Source: WTXA01 sp964415195 (GTDB lineage: Bacteria > Bacillota > TC1). Taken from it: a stretch of 64,000 nucleotides of DNA. Location: positions 1 through 64,000 of the forward strand of contig CAYPYD010000004.1 in the NCBI GenBank assembly GCA_964415195.1, in the 5' to 3' direction. Shown here one piece after another: positions 33,445 through 41,681 of the stretch. A model generated the notes under the pieces. It saw nothing but the letters and a program-made list of their open reading frames with translations. It was not told the origin of the DNA and made no database searches. A program made the translations under genes and the position numbers. Within the stretch, counting starts at the first letter, position 1. Each line of letters opens with the position of its first letter.

Positions 33445-34038
33445 ATGAAGAATATAGAAAAACTCGAAAAACTCATTAAAGAACAACATGGGACTGTCCT
33501 TAGTTCTGATCTTACTAGATATGACATTCCGAGAACATACCTTTCGATGATGGTTGCAGAAGGAAAACTTGAAAGGATGAATAGGGGTGTCTATGCTTCA
33601 ATTGATTCAATAGAAGATGAAATGTATGCAATGCAGAGCAAATATTCAAAACTTATATTTTCTCATGAAACAGCCTTATTCTTACATGGTTTAACTGATA
33701 GGACTCCTTATGAATATGCTGCTACTGTTCCTAGTGGCTATAAAGTTGTAGAAACGTTATCAAACAGATTTAAAATCTATTATATAAAAAAAGATTTACA
33801 TTCATTAGGTTTATGCAAGGTAAAGTCTTCATTTGGTAATCAGATAATAGCATACAATGTAGAAAGAACAATTTGTGATATTATCAGAAGCAAAAGCAGA
33901 ATAGATATCCAAATATTTAATGATGCTTTGAAGAGGTTTGTTGACAAAAAGTCAGTAGACTATTCCCTTTTGATGACATATGCAAAGGAATTTAAAGTTG
34001 AAAAAAAATTAAAAGAATATTTGGAGATATTATTATGA
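33445..34038 (+). CDS. AbiEi-type antitoxin (type IV toxin-antitoxin), without intact toxin
   Basis: A 197-residue AbiEi-family antitoxin. The N-terminal winged helix (KLIKEQHGTVLSSDLTRYDIPRTYLSMMVAEGKLERMNRGVYAS) binds the operon's own promoter in known systems. IFSHETALFLHGLTDRTPYEYAATVPSGY and VERTICDIIRSKSRIDIQIFNDALKRF complete the family pattern. ATG at 33445 with GAGGTG upstream is preferred over a TTG at 33421. The usual partner, AbiEii nucleotidyltransferase, is reduced to a 33-codon stub overlapping the stop by four bases. Confidence 0.88.
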   Translation: MKNIEKLEKLIKEQHGTVLSSDLTRYDIPRTYLSMMVAEGKLERMNRGVYASIDSIEDEMYAMQSKYSKLIFSHETALFLHGLTDRTPYEYAATVPSGYKVVETLSNRFKIYYIKKDLHSLGLCKVKSSFGNQIIAYNVERTICDIIRSKSRIDIQIFNDALKRFVDKKSVDYSLLMTYAKEFKVEKKLKEYLEILL

Positions 34039-34136
34039 GTGGAAAAGCGATGAGTTTAAAAGCAAAAATTAGAAATTTAGCCAATAGCAATGTAATTGAG
34101 TCTCTGAAATTGTTGATTTTCCAAGAAGATATGTAA
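34035..34136 (+). pseudogene. Truncated AbiEii toxin gene start
   Basis: An ATGA overlap with the antitoxin stop opens a 33-codon frame, MSGKAMSLKAKIRNLANSN..., which is the usual N-terminus of AbiEii nucleotidyltransferase toxins (KAMSLKAKIRNLA). It then departs from the family and stops at 34134-34136. None of the GSx10DxD catalytic motif is found in the next 100 bases in any frame. The toxin was most likely lost by deletion just after its start. Confidence 0.7.
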
Positions 34137-34232
34137 TTTTCATGGTAATCTGTTTTCTTGCTACTTTAATTTAAGTCTATTTATTGATATGCTATTGAGT
34201 ATAAATAACAATTTATAAGAGGAGACTTCTAA

Positions 34233-34976
34233 ATGAATAATAAGAATTTTAGATACAATATAATAATAAGTGGTGTCATGATAGCCACAGCTATATTGAT
34301 ATATGTTTTACAGATAGTTATATTTAAGGATCCACATGAGTCAATGTTCTTATTGTTTCAGGATTTAGCATTTCTACCTATTTCAGTAATTCTAATATCA
34401 TATATTCTTGAAAAATATTTAAAGAACATGGAAAAAGAAGAAAACTTCAAAAAGCTGCAGATTGTTGTAAGTGCCTTTTATTCTGAAGTAGGATCAACAT
34501 TGATTAGAAAGATATCGCAATTTGATAGTAATTTAGAATCATTTAAGGAAAAGATGGATTTTGAACAAGAATTGAGGGGTAAAGATAAGAAAAAAATAAT
34601 CAAATTACTAAGAAATTTTGATTATGACATAGATAGCCATACTGGTAATCTAGAGGAACTGAAGGAATTCTTGACAAGTAAAAAAATGTTTATATCTAGA
34701 ATGTTTGAAAATCCAAACCTAATGGAACATAGTCGGTTTACTGATATGCTTTGGTCGGTATATCATCTTTTGGATGAACTGGAGAATAGAGAAGACTTTT
34801 CTTCCTTGCCAAAAAACGATATGCTTCATCTTTCCATTGATATTATGAGAGCATATCCACTCCTAATAATTGAGTGGTTCGAGTATATGACTTACCTAAG
34901 GCAGGAGTATCCATACCTATATTCCTTGGCAATCAGAAAGAGTCCTTTCGAGGAAAATCATATAATAATTGACTAG
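34233..34976 (+). CDS. Hypothetical membrane protein with two N-terminal helices
   Basis: A 247-residue protein of no recognised family. Two membrane helices (about 8-28 and 40-60) are followed by a roughly 185-residue, charged, mostly helical cytoplasmic region (LEKYLKNMEKEENFKKLQIVVSAFYSEVGSTLIRKI begins it). It has a good ribosome site (AAGAGGAGA) and strong terminator, and stands alone. It lies directly after the degraded AbiE locus; a link to defence is only positional. Confidence 0.7.
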   Translation: MNNKNFRYNIIISGVMIATAILIYVLQIVIFKDPHESMFLLFQDLAFLPISVILISYILEKYLKNMEKEENFKKLQIVVSAFYSEVGSTLIRKISQFDSNLESFKEKMDFEQELRGKDKKKIIKLLRNFDYDIDSHTGNLEELKEFLTSKKMFISRMFENPNLMEHSRFTDMLWSVYHLLDELENREDFSSLPKNDMLHLSIDIMRAYPLLIIEWFEYMTYLRQEYPYLYSLAIRKSPFEENHIIID

Positions 34977-34999
34977 CGAATAATTGATTTAACATAAAG

Positions 35000-35036
35000 A
35001 AACAGCAGATATGATATCATATCTGCTGTTTTGTTT
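35000..35036. terminator. Bidirectional hairpin terminator
   Basis: A perfect 32-base palindrome with AAACAGCAGATATGAT as one arm and a T-rich tail on both strands, between the hypothetical membrane gene and gntR. Confidence 0.9.
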
Positions 35037-35050
35037 GACTGAGAAATTAA

Positions 35051-35827
35051 TTATTGATAATTTAATTCTTTTTGCCTTATTACATTAAATCTAATGTATT
35101 TAGTATCAATATATTCCTCGGCGAATAATATCGCCTTATTTGATTCATCATAATTTATAGCATCGCATAAAAGCAGTGATTTTTCAGGATTATTGGTCTT
35201 GAAGTATTTGCTTAATTTAGCATTCTCACCAATGCTTACTGTTGATAATTCTACCTTATCCCAAATAATTTTCTTATTACACTTAATATTTAATATTTTA
35301 AATATAGACATAGAATAATCTTCTTCTTTGAGTTCTTCAATTAAATATTTTTTAGGGAAATAGTCAATACATAATGCTGCAGGATTACCATCAGCATAAT
35401 ACATTCTTTCAATTACAATAACTTCATCATCGGAATTTATCTTAAGTATTGTTTTTAATTTTGCGGGTGGATTAATAACTGAAGTTTCAAAAATTTCCAC
35501 ATAAGGGTCATAACCGCTATTTGTAATCATATCTTCAAACTCTACAGCAGGATTTAATGTAACATTAATCTTTAAAGCTTCGACATTAACAAAAGTGCCT
35601 CTTCCTTTTTGTCTAAATATCTTACCTTCTGTTGCTAGTTCATTTAGAACTGTACGAATAGTAATTCTGCTAACACCAAAAAGGGTGGATAGTGTATACT
35701 CATCTGGTAATTTCTTGCTTTTCTCCAGATCCATAGATTTAATATATTTAATCATATTACTTTTAACTTTTTCACTAAGTGGACGACTTTTAATTAAATA
35801 TTCACTATCTATAATAAACACCTCCAA
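35051..35827 (-). CDS. GntR family regulator with UTRA ligand domain
   Basis: A 258-residue HutC/FadR-superfamily repressor. The winged helix (about 17-80) includes LPDEYTLSTLFGVSRITIRTVLNELATEGKIFRQKGRGTFV; the UTRA domain covers about 95-250 (VIVIERMYYADGNPAALCIDYFPKKYL, LLLCDAINYDESNKAILFAEEYI). It is divergent from codA, whose promoter carries a palindrome, so it probably controls cytosine or nucleoside use and itself. No ATG opens the frame: TTG at 35827 lies before the GGAGGTG ribosome site, and ATT at 35815, five bases after it, is the better start. The nearest ATG would cut the DNA-binding domain. Confidence 0.88.
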   Translation of the reverse strand: MEVFIIDSEYLIKSRPLSEKVKSNMIKYIKSMDLEKSKKLPDEYTLSTLFGVSRITIRTVLNELATEGKIFRQKGRGTFVNVEALKINVTLNPAVEFEDMITNSGYDPYVEIFETSVINPPAKLKTILKINSDDEVIVIERMYYADGNPAALCIDYFPKKYLIEELKEEDYSMSIFKILNIKCNKKIIWDKVELSTVSIGENAKLSKYFKTNNPEKSLLLCDAINYDESNKAILFAEEYIDTKYIRFNVIRQKELNYQ

Positions 35828-35856
35828 ATTTATAATTATACTTTATACCTTAACTC

Positions 35857-35885
35857 ATTATAGATGATTTGAAAAAGCTAGTCAA
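35857..35885 (-). promoter_or_regulatory. Sigma-A promoter of the gntR gene
   Basis: On the minus strand, TTGACT (35885-35880), 17 bases, and TATAAT (35862-35857). The leader to the ribosome site is about 30 bases. Confidence 0.8.
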
Positions 35886-35935
35886 TGGAACAATAAATCC
35901 TTTCTGTAAAATCTCAAAACCCATTAAAATAACTA

Positions 35936-35950
35936 TATGTATGACACATA
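35936..35950. promoter_or_regulatory. Possible GntR operator (upstream copy)
   Basis: TATGT-ATGAC-ACATA is a short inverted repeat between the divergent promoters. It shares ATGT and ATAATG sequence with the palindrome over the codA -10. It may be a second, weaker operator; this is inferred. The rest of the 296-base intergenic region contains an A+T-rich stretch and the two promoters, and no gene. Confidence 0.4.
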
Positions 35951-36063
35951 ATGAATTAGAAAAATGAAAAACTAAATATAAATTTTAAATAATGTTTTAA
36001 TAATAGCCGTTAAACCCTTATATATAGAGGTTTTAAACTACTTTTTAAATTTTATATTTTCTA

Positions 36064-36093
36064 TTGACAAAAAAAATCATTATATGTATAATG
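36064..36093 (+). promoter_or_regulatory. codA promoter with palindromic operator over the -10
   Basis: TTGACA (36064-36069), 17 bases, TATAAT (36087-36092). CATTATA-TG-TATAATG (36078-36093) has perfect seven-base arms and covers the -10 element, an arrangement suited to repression by the divergent GntR protein. Confidence 0.8.
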
Positions 36094-36123
36094 TCAAACA
36101 TAAGATAGAAACAGGAGATAGAA

Positions 36124-37395
36124 ATGATTATTAAAAATGTAGCACTTAGAAATAGATTAAGAAACGTTACTATATATATTAATGATAAGGAAATTACCGA
36201 AATTGAAGATTATGATCAAAACAAAAAGTATGATGATCAAGAAATAATAGATGGAAACGGACATCTAGCTATACCTCCATATATTGAACCACATATACAC
36301 TATGACACCTTGCTAACTGCTGGAGAACCAAGATGGAACAATAGTGGAACCCTTTTTGAAGGCATTAACATATGGATGGAAAGAAAAGGGGCATTAACAA
36401 AACAAGATGTTAAGAATAGAGCATTAAAAGCTATGAAATGGCAAATAGCCCAAGGGGTACAACATGTTAGAACACATATTGATATTACCGATCATAAACT
36501 AGTTGCTTTAGAAGCAATGGTTGAAGTAAAAAAAGAAATGTCTAATTATTTAGACATTCAAATAGTGGCATTCCCACAAGAAGGTATAATTTCCTATGAA
36601 GGATCTGAAGAATTAATAGTAAAAGCTATTGAAATGGGCGCAGACGTCGTTGGTGGTATACCACATTTTGAGCACACTAGAGAATATGGAGTAGAATCAG
36701 TAAAGAAAGCTTTCGAAATTGCTTTAAAACATGGGAAGTTATTAGATTTTCATTGTGATGAAACAGACGATGAACAATCAAGATTTATTGAAGTTGTAGC
36801 AGCAGAGGCCTTGAAACATAACTATGGAGAAAAAGTAACAGTAAGTCATGCAACCGCAATGCATTCATATAATGGGGCTTATACATCTAAGCTATTTAGA
36901 TTGTTATCAATGGCAAACATAAATATAATAGCTAATCCTTTAGTGAATATTAATTTGCAAGGAAGATTTGATACCTATCCAAAAAGAAGAGGCATAACCA
37001 GAGTAAAGGAACTTCTGGAGGCTGGTATAAATGTATGTATGGGTACAGACGATATCTATGATCCCTTCTATATATTGGGAACTGGTAATATGCTAAATGT
37101 TTTAAACATGGGGCTTCATGTTTGTCAAATGCTAGGTTATGAACAAATAAGAAAATCTTTCGATATGATTACAACAAATTCAGCAAAAACTCTAAATATT
37201 CAAAATGAGTATGGTATAGAAATCGGAAAAACAGCCAATTTAATTATTCTAGCAGGTTATGAAGAATTTGATGTTTTAAGAAGAATGGCTCCTGTTGAAT
37301 ATTCAATCCGAAAAGGAAAAGTTATAGCCAAAACAAATACGAACGAATCGAAAATATTCATTAAAGGATTTGAAGAAGTTATTGATTACAGATAA
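36124..37395 (+). CDS. codA: Cytosine deaminase
   Basis: A 423-residue amidohydrolase that converts cytosine to uracil and ammonia. It aligns with E. coli CodA over its length. The metal and catalytic residues fall at His57 and His59 (EPHIHYD), His210 and Glu213 (FHCDETDDEQSRF), His242 (SHATAMHSYNGAYTS) and Asp309 (GTDDIYDP), all four positions below the E. coli numbers. VNINLQGRFDTYPKRRGITRVKELLEAGINVC is almost identical. ACAGGAGATAG precedes ATG. The lipoprotein gene follows after 51 bases; both lie behind the palindromic promoter. Isoguanine or other pyrimidine substrates cannot be excluded. Confidence 0.95.
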   Translation: MIIKNVALRNRLRNVTIYINDKEITEIEDYDQNKKYDDQEIIDGNGHLAIPPYIEPHIHYDTLLTAGEPRWNNSGTLFEGINIWMERKGALTKQDVKNRALKAMKWQIAQGVQHVRTHIDITDHKLVALEAMVEVKKEMSNYLDIQIVAFPQEGIISYEGSEELIVKAIEMGADVVGGIPHFEHTREYGVESVKKAFEIALKHGKLLDFHCDETDDEQSRFIEVVAAEALKHNYGEKVTVSHATAMHSYNGAYTSKLFRLLSMANINIIANPLVNINLQGRFDTYPKRRGITRVKELLEAGINVCMGTDDIYDPFYILGTGNMLNVLNMGLHVCQMLGYEQIRKSFDMITTNSAKTLNIQNEYGIEIGKTANLIILAGYEEFDVLRRMAPVEYSIRKGKVIAKTNTNESKIFIKGFEEVIDYR

Positions 37396-37446
37396 CTATT
37401 TAAATAAGAAAATTTACAAAAAAACAAAAAAACAGGAGGATTTGAA

Positions 37447-38430
37447 ATGAAAAAAGGTTTATTATTGATCTTTGCAATTTTAGCAAGTTTTATGCTAGTT
37501 GCATGTAACAACACAAGTGAAAAAAGTGAAAACTTAAAAGTCGCTTTAGTTTTAACTGGACAATCTAATGATGGAGGTTGGAACCAGGTTGCTTATGACG
37601 GCATAAAAATGGCAGAAGATAAAATTGGTGCTGAGCTTTCATTTAGCGAAAGTGTTAAGGCCAGTGATTATGAAAGAGTAATCAGAGATTATGCGAAAAG
37701 TGGAAATGATGTCATTATTGGGCATGGTTTTGAATTTTCAGATGCGATAGCTAAGGTTTCAGAAGATTTTCCAAAGATTGTATTTTTAATTTCTGATACA
37801 GAATTATTTAATGATACAAACCTAGGATCATATGCTACTAATAACGTGGAAACAGGATTTTTACAAGGTGCATTTGCCGCTTTAATGACAAAAACCAATA
37901 CAGTTGGTGCAATTGGCGGAATGGAAATACCACCTATCGTTGCTACAGTTAATGGGTTTGGCGCTGGTGCTAAATATATAAATCCAAATATTAAAGTTGT
38001 TTCAGCATATGTAGGCAACTTCGATGATGCAATTAAAGGTAAGGAATTAGCTTTAACTATGATTGATCAAGGTGTTGATTTAATTATGACTAATGCTGAT
38101 CAAGCTGGGGTAGGTGTATATAACGCTGCAGAGGATAAAAATATCTGGTCTATTGGCACAATTAAACCTGAATTTGACAAATATCCAAGTAATTTAATAG
38201 CTTGTTCATCAGTTGATTTAGCTAATGCTATCTTTGTAACTTTAAACGAAATTAATGATGGAGCATATGAATCTGGTTATCAAACATTTGGACTAAAAGA
38301 AGGAATTAACTCATTTGAATACAACACAAAACTAGAAACCAATGTTTCAAATGAAGTGAAAACTAAGATGGCTGATATTGAGAAATTGATAATATCAGGA
38401 GAAATAAATCTTAAAGAACTAGTTAAGTAA
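37447..38430 (+). CDS. BMP family substrate-binding lipoprotein
   Basis: A 327-residue lipoprotein of the basic membrane protein/PnrA family (binding part of nucleoside ABC importers). The signal peptide ends in LVAC (Cys20 lipidated). VALVLTGQSNDGGWNQVAYDGIKMAED, the HGFEFSDAIAKVSEDFPKIVFLISDT block and GFLQGAFAALMTKTNTVGAIGGMEIPP are typical. Members bind purine nucleosides or related bases. Following codA, it probably delivers cytosine or a nucleoside, but no ABC ATPase or permease is in the window, so it must work with components encoded elsewhere. AACAGGAGG precedes the start. Confidence 0.9.
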   Translation: MKKGLLLIFAILASFMLVACNNTSEKSENLKVALVLTGQSNDGGWNQVAYDGIKMAEDKIGAELSFSESVKASDYERVIRDYAKSGNDVIIGHGFEFSDAIAKVSEDFPKIVFLISDTELFNDTNLGSYATNNVETGFLQGAFAALMTKTNTVGAIGGMEIPPIVATVNGFGAGAKYINPNIKVVSAYVGNFDDAIKGKELALTMIDQGVDLIMTNADQAGVGVYNAAEDKNIWSIGTIKPEFDKYPSNLIACSSVDLANAIFVTLNEINDGAYESGYQTFGLKEGINSFEYNTKLETNVSNEVKTKMADIEKLIISGEINLKELVK

Positions 38431-38460
38431 AACAATAGAACAACAATTAAATATTAAGTA

Positions 38461-38510
38461 GGTGGGCTAAGAGACATGTATTTGTAACCTTAGTCCATCT
38501 TTTTGTTTGT
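38461..38510 (+). terminator. Hairpin terminator
   Basis: GGTGGGCTAAG/CTTAGTCCATC stem with two G-U pairs, 17-base loop and a T-rich tail, after the BMP lipoprotein. Confidence 0.75.
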
Positions 38511-38586
38511 TTGGTGGATATTGTTCAATTAGTAGTCTTGTGATAAACTGCATAATATATACAAAATGATATTTACGGAGGATAAT

Positions 38587-39144
38587 ATGAAAATAACAGC
38601 TGTATTAGGTAGCCCAATCAGAAATGGTAACTCAGAGGAGATGGTCAATCTTTTCCTAACTGGATTTGCCGGAGATGATATTAGAATTTTCAATATCAAC
38701 GAACTAAATTGCAAAGGCTGTCAAGCCTGTGATGAATGTCAAAAAAGCGATAGCATAGAATGTGCCCTACATGATGAATTACAACCTGTATTGAATAGTT
38801 TGGCAGAATCAGATCTAATAGTATTGGCAAGTCCAATCTATATGGACCAAATAACTGCCCAGCTAAGAATATTCCAAGATAGATTAAATGTATTCCTTAG
38901 GAAAGATTTCAGTACAAAACTAAAGGAAACTCCAACTGTACTTCTATATAGTCAAGCCATAGAGGATGAAAATAACTATATGAACTATTTTAAGACCTTG
39001 GAGAAAGTCTATGGTAAGTTTAATATGAAAGTAGTTGACACAATAATACTAACAGATGCATCAGAACATGATGAAATAAAAAACAATAATAAAGTAAAAG
39101 ACAGACTAACTAAGTGGAAGCAGAATAATTATAAGGGGGAATAA
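38587..39144 (+). CDS. Flavodoxin-like NAD(P)H/FMN oxidoreductase (iron-sulfur flavoprotein type)
   Basis: A 185-residue flavodoxin-fold protein. ITAVLGSPIRNGNSEEMVNLFL binds FMN phosphate; CKGCQACDECQKSDSIEC with four Cys at about 44-58 is the Cys region of iron-sulfur flavoproteins, and ADLIVLASPIYMDQITAQLRIFQDRL follows. It would shuttle electrons or reduce quinone-like compounds. ATG at 38587 has CGGAGGATA upstream; an earlier start at 38566 contains the ribosome site. It leads an operon with a tautomerase (two-base gap) and LacI. Confidence 0.88.
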   Translation: MKITAVLGSPIRNGNSEEMVNLFLTGFAGDDIRIFNINELNCKGCQACDECQKSDSIECALHDELQPVLNSLAESDLIVLASPIYMDQITAQLRIFQDRLNVFLRKDFSTKLKETPTVLLYSQAIEDENNYMNYFKTLEKVYGKFNMKVVDTIILTDASEHDEIKNNNKVKDRLTKWKQNNYKGE

Positions 39145-39146
39145 GA

Positions 39147-39389
39147 TTGCCACACATAATTGTAAAACTCTGGGCAGGTAAACCAGAAGAAAAGAAAAGA
39201 CAATTAGCAGAAGAAATAAAAAATATGACAATTAATATATTGGGAACACCGGAGTCAAGTATTTCAGTATCCTTCGAAGAAACAACACCGGAAGACTGGC
39301 CAACTAAAGTATATGGACCAGATATAATCGACAAAGAAGAAACACTATATATAAAACCAGGATATGTACCTGACCTATTCAAGAAATAG
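39147..39389 (+). CDS. 4-oxalocrotonate tautomerase family protein
   Basis: An 80-residue tautomerase. After TTG-encoded Met, Pro is residue 2 and becomes the catalytic N-terminal Pro1 on Met removal (PHIIVKLWAGKPEEKKRQLAEEI). The EETTPEDWPTKVYGPDI segment is typical of the PptA/YusQ-like subgroup. It probably isomerises enol/keto acids; the substrate is unknown. AAGGGGGAATAAG precedes the start. It lies between the flavoprotein and lacI with short spacers. Confidence 0.88.
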   Translation: MPHIIVKLWAGKPEEKKRQLAEEIKNMTINILGTPESSISVSFEETTPEDWPTKVYGPDIIDKEETLYIKPGYVPDLFKK

Positions 39390-39397
39390 AGGTAGTT

Positions 39398-40405
39398 ATG
39401 ACCAAGAAAGACACTATAACCATACTAGAAATAGCCAAGATGTCAGGGGTAAACCCATCAACCGTATCAAGAGTGCTAAACCACCCAGAAATGGTAAATG
39501 CAAAAACTAGGGAAAGAGTACTAGGCTTTATTAAAGAATGCAACTACCAACCAAACCCCTTTGCTAGAGGCTTACAAACAAAAAGAAGTAAAATAGTTGC
39601 TCTAGTTGTGCCTAATTTTACGACACTCTCATTTGCCAATCTGGCTAGAGGAATACAAGAAAAACTAATGCAAAAAGACTACTCAATGGTTATATTTAGC
39701 TCACATGAGAATGAATTATTGGAAAAAAAAATATGTAAAAAGATATCAGAACTCCACATAGATGGAGTAATCTTTGCTTCCTCAATGATGCCAAAATATG
39801 AAGAATTATCAAATGGAATTGCAAAAGTCTTTATAGACAGAGATGGATCAATGGAGGGAATAGACACCTTCATACTAGATATTGAAGGAGCCTTTGATAA
39901 ATTGATAAAATATCTAGTGGAAAATGGACATACAAAGATAGGCTTTGTAGTTGGCGATCAGAAATCCTACGCAGGTTTAAAAAAAGTATCAGCTTTTAGA
40001 AAAGCCTTGGAGAAATGGGGCCTGTCAGTCGATGAAGAAATAATTGTAGATGCTTTTTGGTCTTCTAAGGAAGGTTGGATGGCTACCAAAAAGCTATTAG
40101 CTAATAAAAAACACCCAACTGCAATAGTTGCGGGATCAGATACACTAGCAGTTGGAGTGATTGGAGCCATAAGCTCAATGGGTATAAAAGTACCTGAAAA
40201 TATTTCAGTGATAAGCTTTAACAACGAACCAGGCAGTGAATCCTTGAACCCTCCATTAACTACTATGGAGTATGATGACTATGGTATGGGCCAAGAAGTC
40301 GCAGAAGCAATAATGAACAGGATAAATAATCCGGAGCGTGAGAATATAATTAAAACATACACAATGAATATCATTGAAAGAAAGACAGTCCGTGACCTTA
40401 ATTGA
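39398..40405 (+). CDS. LacI family transcriptional regulator
   Basis: A 335-residue LacI/PurR-type repressor. The helix-turn-helix and hinge are TITILEIAKMSGVNPSTVSRVLNHPEMVNAKTRERVLGFIKECNYQPNPFARGLQTKRS, and the periplasmic-binding-like effector domain starts at IVALVVPNFTTLSFANLARGIQEKL. The recognition helix (STVSRVLN) favours the classic half-site; a perfect site lies 84 bases downstream of its stop, before the acyl-CoA dehydrogenase gene. It probably represses that operon. It is the third gene after the flavoprotein and tautomerase, with its own promoter not evident. Confidence 0.93.
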   Translation: MTKKDTITILEIAKMSGVNPSTVSRVLNHPEMVNAKTRERVLGFIKECNYQPNPFARGLQTKRSKIVALVVPNFTTLSFANLARGIQEKLMQKDYSMVIFSSHENELLEKKICKKISELHIDGVIFASSMMPKYEELSNGIAKVFIDRDGSMEGIDTFILDIEGAFDKLIKYLVENGHTKIGFVVGDQKSYAGLKKVSAFRKALEKWGLSVDEEIIVDAFWSSKEGWMATKKLLANKKHPTAIVAGSDTLAVGVIGAISSMGIKVPENISVISFNNEPGSESLNPPLTTMEYDDYGMGQEVAEAIMNRINNPERENIIKTYTMNIIERKTVRDLN

Positions 40406-40430
40406 CAAATAAAATCATATATGGTTAAAT
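40402..40430 (+). promoter_or_regulatory. Promoter of the acyl-CoA dehydrogenase/etf operon
   Basis: TTGACA (40402-40407), 17 bases, TTAAAT (40425-40430), overlapping the end of lacI. The -10 is imperfect. Confidence 0.6.
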
Positions 40431-40488
40431 AGAAATCAATAGAAGATTTCTATATTTAAAATATGTAGAAATATTTTTTTAGAGATAA

Positions 40489-40504
40489 CTGCAAACGTTT
40501 GCAG
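40489..40504 (+). promoter_or_regulatory. LacI/PurR-type operator
   Basis: CTGCAAACGTTTGCAG is a 16-base perfect palindrome containing the canonical LacI-family core GCAAACGTTTGC. It lies in the 5' leader, about 50 bases downstream of the predicted start of transcription and 24 bases before the ORF, so repression would be by roadblock or act on a second, nearer promoter. Confidence 0.85.
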
Positions 40505-40528
40505 CAATTTATCAAGGAGTAAGAATAA

Positions 40529-41668
40529 ATGGATTTTAACTTATCAAACACACACAAACTATTACAAGACTTCTACCAAAGATTTGCAGAAAAGGAAATA
40601 AAACCACTTGCAAGAAAAATGGATGAAGAAGAAAAATTCGATTTAGATCTACTAAAAAAAATGCAGTCAGTAGGACTATTTGGCATACCCTATTCCAAGG
40701 AATACGGTGGAGCTGGAGGAGACACTTTAGCTTATGTACTATGTATGGAAGAAATATCTAAGATAGATGCTAGTTCAGGAATAACTATATCAGTACACAC
40801 CTCATTATGCTGTTCCTGTCTAAATGATTTTGGAACAGAAGCCCAGAAGGAGAAATATCTAAGACCATTGATAGATGGAAGAATGATTGGCTGTTTTTCA
40901 CTGACAGAACCTAATGCAGGATCTGATGCAGGAGGCCAACAAACAAGCGCAATACTTGATGGAGATAGTTATATATTAAATGGGTCAAAAGTGTTTACAA
41001 CCAACTCAGGCTTTGCAGACATCTTCATAATCTTTGCCGTAACTGATAAAGCTGCAGGAACAGATGGAATATCAGCATTTATAGTAGAAGCTGGAACACC
41101 AGGATTAAGCGTAGGAGCTAGTATACCAAGAATGGGAATCAGAGCCTCCTCAAACTGCGAAGTAGCTATTAATGGAGTAAGAGTTCCTAAAGAAAATATG
41201 CTGAGGCGCGAAGGTGAAGGATTTGAAATAGCCTTAAAAGCACTAGACGGTGGAAGAATAGGCATAGGAGCTCAGTCAGTTGGCATAGCCCAAGGAGCAT
41301 TAAACGAAGCCATGCATTACGTCAGGGAAAGAAAACAATTCGGGAAGCCAATAGCGGCTTTTCAAAATACCAAGTTCAAAATAGCAGAAATGCAAACTAA
41401 AATAGATGCAGCAAGACTATTGGTCTATAGAGCAGCAATGGCTAAGGATGCTAAGAGGGACTATAGTGACCTGGCGGCTATGTGTAAACTATTTGGCTCA
41501 GAAGTAGCTAACGAAGTCACTCGTATTTGTGTACAACTACTTGGAGGATATGGTTATTCAAGAGAATATCCGGTAGAAAGAATGATGAGAGATGCTAAAA
41601 TAACTGAAATTTATGAAGGAACCTCTGAGGTTATGAAAATGGTCATAGCTGGTTCCTTGAAGATATAG
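40529..41668 (+). CDS. Acyl-CoA dehydrogenase
   Basis: A 379-residue acyl-CoA dehydrogenase of the short-chain (butyryl-CoA dehydrogenase-like) type. Signatures are GCFSLTEPNAGSDAGG, VFTTNSGFADIFIIF, ALDGGRIGIGAQSVGIAQGALNEAMHYVRERKQFGKPI, the CVQLLGGYGYSREYPVERMMRDAKI block, and the catalytic Glu in IYEGTSEVMKMVIAG. It transfers electrons to or from Etf, forming or reducing an enoyl-CoA. AAGGAG precedes ATG; etfB follows after 13 bases. A LacI operator lies before it. The acyl chain handled is not determined. Confidence 0.94.
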   Translation: MDFNLSNTHKLLQDFYQRFAEKEIKPLARKMDEEEKFDLDLLKKMQSVGLFGIPYSKEYGGAGGDTLAYVLCMEEISKIDASSGITISVHTSLCCSCLNDFGTEAQKEKYLRPLIDGRMIGCFSLTEPNAGSDAGGQQTSAILDGDSYILNGSKVFTTNSGFADIFIIFAVTDKAAGTDGISAFIVEAGTPGLSVGASIPRMGIRASSNCEVAINGVRVPKENMLRREGEGFEIALKALDGGRIGIGAQSVGIAQGALNEAMHYVRERKQFGKPIAAFQNTKFKIAEMQTKIDAARLLVYRAAMAKDAKRDYSDLAAMCKLFGSEVANEVTRICVQLLGGYGYSREYPVERMMRDAKITEIYEGTSEVMKMVIAGSLKI

Positions 41669-41681
41669 GGAGGGTAAGATT

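Noticed and set aside
35995..36060. Weak A+T-rich inverted repeat (TTAAACCC...GGTTTTAA) upstream of codA as a riboswitch
   Set aside because: It lies upstream of the predicted promoter, so it would not be in the codA transcript, and no known riboswitch consensus was seen.
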